A model generated the notes under the pieces. That model was not told where the DNA came from. It was given only the letters and a program-made list of their open reading frames with translations, and ran no database searches. Made by a program: the position numbers and the translations under genes. Positions 56,349 through 64,000 of a DNA stretch of 64,000 nucleotides are shown here, one piece after another (position 1 is the first letter of the stretch; each line of letters begins with the position of its first letter). The DNA comes from Xanthobacteraceae bacterium (GTDB lineage Bacteria; Pseudomonadota; Alphaproteobacteria; Rhizobiales; Xanthobacteraceae), in the NCBI GenBank assembly GCA_019454205.1, contig CP075369.1, forward strand, positions 2,232,001 to 2,296,000. Direction: 5' to 3'.

Positions 56349-58448
56349 TCACTCCGCCGCGGTTCGCGAAGCGACGATCTGGTCGGCCTGCTTGCCGGTC
56401 AGTTCGGCAAGATGATCGAAGCGGAAGCTCAAGCCCCCAACTCCCGCAGTTGCCGAGCGCACCTCGACGATCAGATCGCCGATCGCGGATTCCGGCAGCA
56501 GCGCCCGCGCCAGATCCCATCCGTCCCAGCCGTCGCGCGCCTCGAAGCCGAGGATCTGCCCGCGCCGTTGCGACAGGATCGCGTTGATCTTCGCGGTCGC
56601 ATCGTTCGGGCAGGAAATCTCCACTTCAAAGATCGGCTCCAGCAACACCGGCTGGCATTGCGGCAGTGCTTCGCTCATCGCGAGACGCCCCGCCATCTGG
56701 AACGCCATGTCGGACGAGTCGACCGAGTGATACGAGCCGTCGGTCAACGTGACCGCGACATCGACCACCGGAAAACCGAGCGGCCCGGCTTTCAGAGTAT
56801 CGCGCACGCCGATCTCCACCGAAGGCACGTATTGTTGCGGCACCACGCCGCCCTTGATGGTGTCACCGAACTGGAAACCGGTACCGCGCGGCAACGGCTT
56901 GATGTCGAGCACCACGTCGCCGAACTGCCCGTGCCCGCCCGACTGCTTCTTGTGGCGGCCGCGTTGCGTTGCCGGCTTGCGGATCGTTTCGCGGTAACCG
57001 ACGCGCGGCGGGTGCGTGTGCACCTTCACGCCGAAGCGCTGTTGCAACCGCTCCAGCGCGACACGCAGGTGCATCTCGCCCTGCCCCCACAAAACAATCT
57101 CGCCCTGGTCCGCATTGTGGACCACGGTCAGCGACGGGTCTTCGTCCGCGAGCTTCGAGAGCGCGAGGCCGAGCTTCACGTCGTCCTTTCGTTCCGCCGC
57201 CGAGACGGCGAGCGACATGACCGGAGGATATGGCGTCACCATGCCGAGCGCAGGCGCGTTCTTTCCGGTGGTGATCGTCTCGCTGGTCGTAACCGGATCG
57301 AGTTTCGCAAACGCGGCCACGCTGCCGGCTTCCGCCGGGCCACGCTTCGCGTTCTGCGTGCCCTGCACGTTGAACACGCCGCCGACGCGAGCGCTCTGCC
57401 CCGAACTCGCAGTAACGGTCGCGCCTTCCGCAATTTCGCCTGACAGCACGCGCGCGATGGAGAATTTTCCGCCATGCGCGGTGTGCAGCGTCTTCATCAC
57501 GTCCGCCACGCCATCGCCGTTGCCTGTGAGCTTGAGACGCGCGGCGGTCTGCGCGATGCCCGGCGCTTCATGTCGAAGCGCCTTGAGCAGCCGCAACACG
57601 CCGTTGGTCCGTAACGCCGAACCGATCAGCACCGGGCAGATCGAACCTTCCCGCAATTCCTTCGCGAGATCGTCGAACACCTTGTCGCGAGGCGGCGCGA
57701 TGTCTTCGAGCAGTTGCTCCATCAGTTCGTCGTCGTGATCGGCGAGCCGCTCCAGCATCGAGAAGCGGGCGTCCTTCTCGCGGCTCGCATTGTCGCCTTC
57801 CAGATCGACCACCTCGCTCGCCGTATGCTCGCGGTAGATGAACGCGCGTTCCAGCGCGAGATCGACAAAGCCACGCACGATGCCGTCTTTCCAGATCGGA
57901 ATCTGGCGCAGCACGAGGGGAATCCGCGACGCCGGCTGCAACAGCGCCAGCGTCTCGCGCACGCGCTGGTTCGCCTTGTCGATCTTGTTGATGAACAGGA
58001 ATCTCGGAATGCCCTGCGCTTCCAGTTCGCGCATTACGAGTTGGAGCTGCGGCACTTTCTTCGGGTCCGCCTCGCAGACCACGATGGCCGCGTCGACCGG
58101 CGGCAATACCGCGCGCATGTCGTGCGCGAACTCGACCGAGCCGGGACAATCGATGAAATGATAGGTTTCGCCCAGAAATTCGGCGGTCGCGAAATTCGCT
58201 TCCACGCTCATTTTGTGGGAGCGCGCCTCCGCGCTGGAATCGCCGACCGAAGTTCCCGCATCCACCGAGCCGGGCCGCGCGATGGCGCCGGTGCGCGCGA
58301 GGATCGCTTCCAGCAAAGTAGTCTTTCCGGACTGGAATGGACCGACGATCGCGATTGCGCGCGGTCCCTTGCGACTTATGCCGTTTGCATCTTTCGGATT
58401 GTTTGCCCCGGCATCGCTGTTGCGTACGGGGCCTTTATTGTCAGCCAT
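56349..58448 (-). CDS. EF-G-like translational GTPase
   Basis: 699-residue paralogue of elongation factor G of the 'EF-G-like' type (not the ribosomal-operon fusA). G1 GPFQSGKT (36-43), G3 FIDCPGSVEF, G4 NKIDKA; domain II and the EF-G domains III-V follow (EGEMHLRVALERL-like GQGEMHLRVALERLQQ, HKKQSGGHGQFGDVVL, EVEISCPNDATAKINAILSQRRG core FEVEISCPNDATAKI). Start ATG 58448, with GGGAGG 6 nt upstream. It should act on the ribosome in elongation or recycling; its specific role is undefined. Confidence 0.87.
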   Translation of the reverse strand: MADNKGPVRNSDAGANNPKDANGISRKGPRAIAIVGPFQSGKTTLLEAILARTGAIARPGSVDAGTSVGDSSAEARSHKMSVEANFATAEFLGETYHFIDCPGSVEFAHDMRAVLPPVDAAIVVCEADPKKVPQLQLVMRELEAQGIPRFLFINKIDKANQRVRETLALLQPASRIPLVLRQIPIWKDGIVRGFVDLALERAFIYREHTASEVVDLEGDNASREKDARFSMLERLADHDDELMEQLLEDIAPPRDKVFDDLAKELREGSICPVLIGSALRTNGVLRLLKALRHEAPGIAQTAARLKLTGNGDGVADVMKTLHTAHGGKFSIARVLSGEIAEGATVTASSGQSARVGGVFNVQGTQNAKRGPAEAGSVAAFAKLDPVTTSETITTGKNAPALGMVTPYPPVMSLAVSAAERKDDVKLGLALSKLADEDPSLTVVHNADQGEIVLWGQGEMHLRVALERLQQRFGVKVHTHPPRVGYRETIRKPATQRGRHKKQSGGHGQFGDVVLDIKPLPRGTGFQFGDTIKGGVVPQQYVPSVEIGVRDTLKAGPLGFPVVDVAVTLTDGSYHSVDSSDMAFQMAGRLAMSEALPQCQPVLLEPIFEVEISCPNDATAKINAILSQRRGQILGFEARDGWDGWDLARALLPESAIGDLIVEVRSATAGVGGLSFRFDHLAELTGKQADQIVASRTAAE

Positions 58449-58612
58449 CGACACCTCCCTGACCCGGTGGTGTCGAGCGCCGCTCGCCCGGCCTGACCGG
58501 GGTACCGGCCGAGAGAGGGCGGCCGGGAAATGATCGTTTCAGCGAAACGATGCCAGCGCAAGCACTCGATGCTGTGCAGCGCAGCGCGCGGTGCGCAGCC
58601 CCGGAGCGCTGC

Positions 58613-58890
58613 TTAAAACTTCAATTCAAACTTGCCCTTGACCTGCTGCTCCAGCGAAGTCGTGGAAGCGTTCGCGGCATAGAGAAGGCCGACCGTGTGG
58701 AGCGGCGTAAGTCGGATATCGAAACCGCCCTCCGCAAACAGCGTTTCGCGCGCCATCGGCACGCCGCGCACCGTAAAGCCCGTGCCGGTGTTCTGGAACG
58801 TGAAAGTCGCGGAATCCGCGCCCAGGCGCGCGCCTGCCTGCTCATCGGCGAAGGCGAAGCGCTGCAACGCGCGGCAAACTGCGACTCCGA
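58613..58890 (-). pseudogene. Autotransporter beta-barrel C-terminal remnant
   Basis: The minus strand encodes ...SATFTFQNTGTGFTVRGVPMA, RETLFAEGGFDIRLTPLHTV and ends VKGKFELKF with terminal Phe, the end of an autotransporter (PF03797-type) outer-membrane barrel. The upstream frame turns into unrelated sequence antisense to the regulator fragment, so only the last ~70-90 residues of the barrel survive and no start or passenger exists. The right boundary is approximate. Confidence 0.65.
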
Positions 58891-58939
58891 GTTTGAACGT
58901 GCGAACGCGATCGTGAATGTCGCGGCTTTCGTCGAAACC

Positions 58940-59299
58940 ATGACCATGACGATGAAGCACACCGAAATGCTGCAATATTTTCTGATGCGCGATAGCGGCT
59001 ACATGGTGCTGCTCTCGCTGGTCGTGAGCGCGCAACGCTCGCCGGACGGCACCGTCTCGACCATTCCCTACCAGGAGATCTCGCGCCGCTTCGGCATTTC
59101 CCGCGCGCATGTCCATAATGTGGTGAACGACGCGCAGGATGCAGGCTTGCTGCGTGTGCTCGCGCCGGGACGATCGGAAGTCGAACTGCTGCCACGCTTC
59201 TACGAATTGTTCGACAAGCTGACCGCGGATTCACTGAATACGGTTGAGCGCCGCTTCAACGAGGCGCTTACGTTTCTGCAAGAGAACAAAGCCGCCTGA
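58940..59299 (+). CDS. Truncated winged-helix regulator-like protein
   Basis: C-terminal part of a winged-HTH regulator: MKHTEMLQYFLMRDSGYMVL, then IPYQEISRRFGISRAHVHNVVNDAQDAGLL and RFNEALTFLQENKAA. Homologues in the order, as I remember them, have ~150 more N-terminal residues. Here the upstream frame is antisense to an autotransporter fragment. It may start at ATG 58940 (119 aa) and still bind DNA, or be a decayed gene. Tail-to-tail with a terminator and the DUF992 gene. Confidence 0.5.
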   Translation: MTMTMKHTEMLQYFLMRDSGYMVLLSLVVSAQRSPDGTVSTIPYQEISRRFGISRAHVHNVVNDAQDAGLLRVLAPGRSEVELLPRFYELFDKLTADSLNTVERRFNEALTFLQENKAA

Positions 59300-59313
59300 C
59301 AGCAAAAACAAAC

Positions 59314-59339
59314 GCGGCCCGGAAGATTTTCCGGGCCGC
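59314..59339. terminator. Terminator between the regulator fragment and the DUF992 gene
   Basis: GCGGCCCGGAA-GATT-TTCCGGGCCGC, perfect 11-bp stem; the minus-strand side is followed by GTTTGTTTTTG, the plus-strand side by a short T-run. Confidence 0.82.
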
Positions 59340-59362
59340 AGACTTTTATTCGCGCAGAAAAC

Positions 59363-59833
59363 TTAGTGCAGGCGAAGCTGGCCGACACCGACTGAAAGGC
59401 CGACGCCTACGTTGCCTTCGCCTGAGAGCGGCTGCAGCGCGACCGTGTTGCGCGAGCCGCCGACCAGCACGTTACCGCCGATGCCGAGGCCGAGCGTAAT
59501 GTTGCCCGAAGCGCCGGTGTAATTGCCGCGCAGATCACCCGGATAGAGGCGGCGGTTATGGGCGTGAACCGCCCAGACCAGCACGCCGCCGGCGCTGATG
59601 TTCACGTCGAGGCCGACGCGCTCGATCGACGCACGATAGCGATGCACGCGCCCGCGGTTGATCGGATAAAACGCGCAGCTTGCATGGCGCACGGAGCCGA
59701 TGATGAAGCTCACGTTCGGCGCGACGCGACATTCCAGCGTGCCGACGCGCTCGTAGCGCGCTTCGGCGGGGGTGACCGCGAATGTGAAGACTGCGGCCAG
59801 CGCCGCGAACACGGCGAGTAGACGACGGTTCAT
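59363..59833 (-). CDS. DUF992 secreted protein
   Basis: 156-residue DUF992 protein. Signal peptide MNRRLLAVFAALAAVFTFAV then TPAEARYERVG; the domain has VGTLECRVAPNVSFIIGSVR, ASCAFYPINRG and AHNRRLYPGDLRGNYTGASG, two Cys likely disulfide-bonded. Glycine-rich beta structure. Common in Rhizobiales, function unknown. Start ATG 59833. Confidence 0.9.
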   Translation of the reverse strand: MNRRLLAVFAALAAVFTFAVTPAEARYERVGTLECRVAPNVSFIIGSVRHASCAFYPINRGRVHRYRASIERVGLDVNISAGGVLVWAVHAHNRRLYPGDLRGNYTGASGNITLGLGIGGNVLVGGSRNTVALQPLSGEGNVGVGLSVGVGQLRLH

Positions 59834-59994
59834 CGATTGCTCCCTTTCACTTGCTCACTTGAATATGTACGCCCCTAAAGGCGCGGAACCGGAGGTTCCA
59901 CGAGTGCCGCATGACATAAGTCGCCAGCGGAACACAAGTTCCCGTTTGCCGCGCATTTTTGCAGCGCAAAACCACACGACTTTCGGCCAATGGT

Positions 59995-61800
59995 TTACGC
60001 GGCACCCGGCATCGTCGCAGGCGGAATGAAATAGGCCAGCCGCTTCACGTTCTGCAGGTTCGAGAACGAGACGTTATCGGTGGTGGAATTACCGCCGAAC
60101 GTGCCGCAGCCGAGCGTGAACGAGGGACACAGCGCTGTGGTCAGGCCGCTCACGCCCTGCACGCCCGGCGAGTTGACCAGGATCCGGCTCGCCGGAATCA
60201 GCAGGCCGAATTGCTGCGCCAGCGCATCCGATTGCGTGTGGATGATCGCGGTATGGCCCGCGCCCTCACCATCAAGAATGGCGCGGCTGAGCCGGAAACC
60301 TTCCTGGTCGTCATTGACCGTGAACAGGGAAAGAATGGGCGTGAGCTTCTCGCCAGCCATCGCATGTTTCTGTGCAACCGCCTCGTTCGGCATCGGCACC
60401 ACGATCAGCTTGATCGGATAATCGCGCTTGATCCCCGCCACGTTGGCGATGGTCTGCGCCGACTGGCCGACCACGATGGGAATGAGCTTGCCCTTCTTAG
60501 GATCGACAGCTTTGGCGAGGAAAACTTTTCTCTCCTCATCATTCAGCACTGCGGCGCCGTTCTGCTCCAGTGCCTTCACGAACTCCGCGCGCACCGAAGT
60601 ATCGACCACGAGATTATGCTCGCCGCCGCAGATCAGGCCGTTGTCGAACGGTTTGCTGACCACGATGGCATAAGCCGCCATCGGAATATTCGCATCCGCC
60701 GCGATGAAGGTCGGCGCGTTACCCGGACCGACGCCGAGCGCGGGCGTGCCGGAAGAATATGCCGCGCGCACCATGCCCGCACCGCCGGTCGCGAGCACCA
60801 GCGATACGTCCGGGTGACTCATGAACTTCACGGTCTTGGTGCGGCTGCCGCGCGCCTTCACCCATTGCACGATGTTTTCCGGCGCGCCGTGCGCTTTCAG
60901 TACCTTCTGCATGATTTCGCAGGTGGTGTTACCAACGCCGAGGCAGGCACGATGAAAACTGAGGATGAGCGCGCAACGCGCTTTCAACGCGATCAGCGTC
61001 TTGAAGATCGCGGTCGCAACCGGATTCGTGACCGGCACGAGACCGAACACCACGCCCGCCGGTGTCGCGACTTCGTGGATCTTCGTCTTGTCGTCGGATT
61101 TGAGAATCCCGCGTCCGGTTTTCCCGGCGAGCGATTGGTAGACACCCAACGCCGCGTGCGCGTTCTTCGTAGTCTTGTCGGTGACGTTGCCGAGCTTGGT
61201 TTCCTTCACCGTCGCTTCGGCCAATGGCAGCGCCTGCTCGGCAATCGCCGAGGCAAGCGCAAGCAGCAGCGCATCAACTTTCTCTTCCGGCCAGTTTTCG
61301 AACTCGGCCTGCGCCACTTTCGCCTTCGCGACCATTTCGTCGACTTCCGGGTCCGGCGCATTGGATTCAAGGAAGGTTTCGAGGCGCGTCGCGGCCTGCC
61401 GCAGCTTCTCGGAAGCATCGCGGCCGAGCGCGCGCACCACGTTCAGCGCCAGCGACGGATGCGACTTCGCGAGATCGTCGATCGCCTGCGCGGAAAGGAA
61501 GTACGCCTTCACGTCGGTTTCCGCGATGGCGCTGGCCGGACGCGGCTTGCCGTCGAGCAATACGAACTCACCGAACAGTTGCCCGGCGCGCGCGTAATCC
61601 AGCACGCTGTCGGTATCGACATGCTCGGAATGGCCGAGTTCGATCCGCACATCCCCCTTCTCGACGATGTAGCAGCCGTCGCCCTTGTCGCCGGCGTGGA
61701 AGATCGCCGTGCCGGCCTTGAAATCCATCGGCTTCATCGCGGCGGTTAAAGTCGATTTGCAATCGGCACTCAGCGTGTCGAGCGGTTGCGGAAAGTTCAT
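59995..61800 (-). CDS. CNB-domain fused to acylating aldehyde dehydrogenase (AdhE-N-like)
   Basis: 601 residues. Residues ~10-125 form a cyclic-nucleotide-binding (Crp-type) domain with phosphate-binding cassette FGEFVLLDGKPRPAS (E78, R87). Residues ~150-600 are a CoA-acylating aldehyde dehydrogenase closest to the AdhE N-terminal half: ATPAGVVFGLVPVTNP, LATGGAGMVRAAYSSG, and catalytic C391 in FDNGLICGGEHNLVVD. Expected reaction is acetaldehyde + NAD + CoA to acetyl-CoA, possibly gated by cAMP or a similar ligand. Start ATG 61800, 16 bp after the NDH-CNB stop, so operonic. Confidence 0.88.
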   Translation of the reverse strand: MNFPQPLDTLSADCKSTLTAAMKPMDFKAGTAIFHAGDKGDGCYIVEKGDVRIELGHSEHVDTDSVLDYARAGQLFGEFVLLDGKPRPASAIAETDVKAYFLSAQAIDDLAKSHPSLALNVVRALGRDASEKLRQAATRLETFLESNAPDPEVDEMVAKAKVAQAEFENWPEEKVDALLLALASAIAEQALPLAEATVKETKLGNVTDKTTKNAHAALGVYQSLAGKTGRGILKSDDKTKIHEVATPAGVVFGLVPVTNPVATAIFKTLIALKARCALILSFHRACLGVGNTTCEIMQKVLKAHGAPENIVQWVKARGSRTKTVKFMSHPDVSLVLATGGAGMVRAAYSSGTPALGVGPGNAPTFIAADANIPMAAYAIVVSKPFDNGLICGGEHNLVVDTSVRAEFVKALEQNGAAVLNDEERKVFLAKAVDPKKGKLIPIVVGQSAQTIANVAGIKRDYPIKLIVVPMPNEAVAQKHAMAGEKLTPILSLFTVNDDQEGFRLSRAILDGEGAGHTAIIHTQSDALAQQFGLLIPASRILVNSPGVQGVSGLTTALCPSFTLGCGTFGGNSTTDNVSFSNLQNVKRLAYFIPPATMPGAA

Positions 61801-61816
61801 TGCCGTTCCCTCAATG

Positions 61817-63457
61817 CTAGATCGAAAAATCGCGTTCTGCGGCCGGAGTTGGCTTGGCTGACGGCGCTTCGAGCGAAACCAGCGGCGTGCGCAGCTTGCC
61901 GCCGAAAGCGGAGTGCACATCCGCGAGCGCCATCGCTTCCGCGCGGCCGATGGAAATGACCTCGACCGGTGTCAGCGCCTTCACCGTCGCGATACGGCGC
62001 ACGCCTTGCAGCGTCGAAGTCTCGCCGAAGTGGTCGCCTTCTTTGATGGTTTTCACACGCGTCTGCCCGTTCTCGCCGTCGAGCAGCACTTCCGCCTCGC
62101 CTTTCCAGAGCAGGAACATGCGCTGGCCGACATCGCCCTGCCGCATGATGATTTGCCCCGGCTCGAAATATTCGCGCGCGACGCCCATCTGCTGTTCGAC
62201 CTTCATGTTCACGATGTCGCGGCCGATGAAAGGCCACATCATCCAGTCGGCGACGAGCCGCACCTTGCGGTCCCATGACGGCACGAACATCAGGAGCAGC
62301 GAACGCCAAGCCACCCACGCGGCAAATCCCTTAAGCCGGAAGCCGCGCACATGCGCGACCGCGCGGCGGCGGCCCAGCGCACAGGCATCGCCAAGTCCGG
62401 TGAAACGATAGGGTTTCGGCTCACGATGATAGATCGCGCGCTTGATGTTCTTCGCGATCTGGCGGCCCGCGGTCAGCGCGTAGATGCCGAGCGGCGGACA
62501 AATGCCGCCCTTCGGATGCGGGACGGAAGCGCAATCGCCGCCGGCCCAGATGTCCACTTCGCCGCGCACGCGGCAATGCTCGTCCGCCATGATGCGTCCG
62601 CGGTCGTCGCGCGGCAGGTCGAGCTTGTCGAGCAGCGGCGACTGCGCGGTGCCGGTGCAACTGATGATCGTGCGCGTGGATATTTTCTCGCCGTCATCGA
62701 GCACGACTTCTTCCGCCGTCGCCGCCGCGACCTTCCGGCCCGGACGGAAATCCATTCCGCTCTTCGCCACGAACTTCTCCGCCCATGTCACCAGCGGCTC
62801 GTGATGTTCGTGCAATTCGGGAAGAATGCGCGCGGTCGAATGAACCAGCACGACACGCGGCTCCTCCGGCCTGATGCCGGAATATTCCTTGCGCACCACC
62901 GTTTGCAGGAAGTGCTGTAACTCGGTCGAAACCTCCACGCCGCCATAGCCGCCACCCGCCACGACGAAAGTGAGCAGCCGCTTGCGCTCTTCCGGGTCGC
63001 TCTCGGCCTCCGCCATCTCCAGCATGGAGAGCAGGTGGTTGCGGGTCTTGAAGCAGTCCCAGTAAGTTTTCAGCTTCAGCGCGTGTTCCGCGATGCCGGC
63101 ATAACGGCCGAGGTCGTCGGTGGAGCCGAGCGCGAATACCAGATGATCGAACGTAAGCTCGCTCTGCTTGCCGTCGAGCAGGCGCGCCACCGTAACTTTA
63201 CGGTTCTTGATATCGATCGCCTCGATCTCGGCGTTGTAGAATCTCGCCGGAGGAAAGATGCGCCGCGCAGGCGAGATGATCTGTCCCGGCTGCACCTTCC
63301 CGGTCAGCATTTCGTGCACGAAGCCGTGGAACGTATGGAAGTTATCGCGGCTGACGATGGTCAGCTCGCAATCGCCGCGTTTAATCGTGCGCCGCAATCC
63401 CCACGCCAGCGTGACGGCGGTATAGCCGCCACCGAGGCATAATACTCTCGTCGGCAT
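61817..63457 (-). CDS. NDH-2-like FAD dehydrogenase fused to a C-terminal CNB domain
   Basis: 546 residues. FAD motif RVLCLGGGYTAVTLA (5-19), NAD motif FVVAGGGYGGVEVS (164-177), and WAGGDCASVPHPKG (304-317), as in type II NADH:quinone oxidoreductases; a C-terminal amphipathic stretch (VAWRSLLLMFVPSWDRKV) may bind membrane. Residues ~430-515 are a cyclic-nucleotide-binding domain with GDHFGETSTLQGVRRIATV as phosphate-binding cassette. Oxidises NAD(P)H, presumably into the quinone pool. Start ATG 63457 with GGAAGAGGG upstream. First gene of the operon with the CNB-aldehyde dehydrogenase. Confidence 0.87.
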   Translation of the reverse strand: MPTRVLCLGGGYTAVTLAWGLRRTIKRGDCELTIVSRDNFHTFHGFVHEMLTGKVQPGQIISPARRIFPPARFYNAEIEAIDIKNRKVTVARLLDGKQSELTFDHLVFALGSTDDLGRYAGIAEHALKLKTYWDCFKTRNHLLSMLEMAEAESDPEERKRLLTFVVAGGGYGGVEVSTELQHFLQTVVRKEYSGIRPEEPRVVLVHSTARILPELHEHHEPLVTWAEKFVAKSGMDFRPGRKVAAATAEEVVLDDGEKISTRTIISCTGTAQSPLLDKLDLPRDDRGRIMADEHCRVRGEVDIWAGGDCASVPHPKGGICPPLGIYALTAGRQIAKNIKRAIYHREPKPYRFTGLGDACALGRRRAVAHVRGFRLKGFAAWVAWRSLLLMFVPSWDRKVRLVADWMMWPFIGRDIVNMKVEQQMGVAREYFEPGQIIMRQGDVGQRMFLLWKGEAEVLLDGENGQTRVKTIKEGDHFGETSTLQGVRRIATVKALTPVEVISIGRAEAMALADVHSAFGGKLRTPLVSLEAPSAKPTPAAERDFSI

Positions 63458-63568
63458 CGACCCTCTTCCCTGAACGCAAACGCCGAGCCACGACGCTAAC
63501 GCGTCGGGCTGCCATTCGTCCACGCAGACGGCGGCAGCGTTCGGCTCGAATTTTCGGCAAATTCGCTG

Positions 63569-64000
63569 TTAGCGCAGCGAACCGCAGAAGCGCTGGATGC
63601 GACGCCCGGCCTCTTCCAGTTCCTTCTCGGAAGTGGCGTAGGAAATGCGAAAGGCCGGTGACGATCCGAACGCCGCGCCGTGTACGACGGCGACGCCCTC
63701 ACTTGCCAGTAACTCTTTCGCGAAGTCCTCGTCGTTCTCCAGCTTCTTGCCGGAAGGCGCGGTCATGCCGAGCGTACCCGCACAGGAGGGGTACACATAG
63801 AAAGCGCCTTCGGGGGTCGGGCACTGGATGCCCTTCGCCTGGTTCAGCATCGACACGATCAGGTCGCGGCGGCTCTTGAACGAGACGTTATGCTTCTCGA
63901 TGAAATCCTGCGGGCCGTCGAGCGCCGCCACCGCCGCCCATTGCGAGATCGCGGATGGGTTCGTGGTGGACTGCGATTGCAGCGTGCCCATCGCCTTGAT
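63569..64000 (-). CDS. Aspartate/aromatic aminotransferase, C-terminal part (runs off right edge)
   Basis: C-terminal ~143 residues of a class I/II PLP aminotransferase: QSQSTTNPSAISQWAAVAAL, EGAFYVYPS and HGAAFGSSPAFRISYATS, where the Arg binds the substrate alpha-carboxylate; it ends QRFCGSLR. The PLP lysine lies beyond the window. Looks like the alphaproteobacterial aspartate aminotransferase (AatA/AspC) type. Same strand as and upstream of the CNB redox operon. Confidence 0.9.
   Translation of the reverse strand: MKAMGTLQSQSTTNPSAISQWAAVAALDGPQDFIEKHNVSFKSRRDLIVSMLNQAKGIQCPTPEGAFYVYPSCAGTLGMTAPSGKKLENDEDFAKELLASEGVAVVHGAAFGSSPAFRISYATSEKELEEAGRRIQRFCGSLR

Noticed and set aside
56226..57443. 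405-aa ORF antisense to the EF-G-like gene
   Set aside because: Shadow frame without recognisable domains, crossing a terminator.
59959..61749. 596-aa ORF antisense to the CNB-aldehyde dehydrogenase
   Set aside because: Shadow frame; no domains, Arg/His-rich, while the minus strand has intact catalytic motifs.

Overview
The window reads as a chromosomal segment of a high-G+C alphaproteobacterium of the order Rhizobiales, most like the Bradyrhizobiaceae/Xanthobacteraceae side. The evidence is the imuA-imuB-dnaE2 cassette behind a GTTC-N7-GTTC LexA box, the dnaG-rpoD pair, the trxB-lsrB(vtlR) pair followed by what looks like an AbcR-type small RNA, and several families typical of the order (DUF930, DUF992, PHA granule-region protein, SIMPL). 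Coding density is high and G+C is high almost everywhere. The clear exception is about 25.7-29.6 kb, which is visibly AT-richer and looks horizontally acquired.

Layout. 1-11.8 kb is a nearly continuous block of DNA-repair genes: dnaE2 (partial), imuB and imuA leftward; a radical-SAM DNA-repair protein and a DUF4130-UdgX fusion rightward; then the ligase / MBL exonuclease / Lhr-type helicase / PdeM cluster, in which the helicase is split into two overlapping frames. 11.8-13.6 kb is a decayed integrative-element remnant (excisionase-like ORF, frameshifted tyrosine recombinase) beside tRNA-Ile2(CAU). 13.7-25.2 kb holds housekeeping and transport genes: SIMPL, panD, DUF4112, two MFS permeases, PHA granule-region protein, SolA-like oxidase, lipid kinase, GGDEF protein, lytic transglycosylase. 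25.3-25.7 kb is a gene-free, hairpin-rich stretch leading into the AT-rich vWA / PP2C / kinase triad (25.8-29.6 kb), related to E. coli YegL-YegK-YegI and the TerY-P triads.

29.7-34.2 kb is rpoD and dnaG. 34.4-48.6 kb contains SRPBCC, tautomerase, DUF930, YqeY, carA, small membrane or secreted proteins, a methyltransferase, tandem DUF2207 proteins with LemA, carB, greA and a small secreted protein. 48.6-56.3 kb is a redox and regulatory region: Lrp, trxB-lsrB, candidate sRNA, TetR/tautomerase, msrP, TetR/old-yellow-enzyme and a PaaI thioesterase. A 16-bp operator-like sequence is shared by the trxB promoter and the TetR/OYE promoter. 56.3-64 kb carries an EF-G-like GTPase, a decayed autotransporter tail meeting a truncated regulator, a DUF992 protein, a two-gene operon in which an NDH-2-like dehydrogenase and an acylating aldehyde dehydrogenase are each fused to a cyclic-nucleotide-binding domain, and the 3' part of an aminotransferase.

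The most noteworthy parts are the vWA/PP2C/kinase island, the doubly CNB-fused redox operon, the shared TetR operator, the candidate AbcR sRNA and the split Lhr-type helicase. All family assignments were made by reading motifs; no database search was run.
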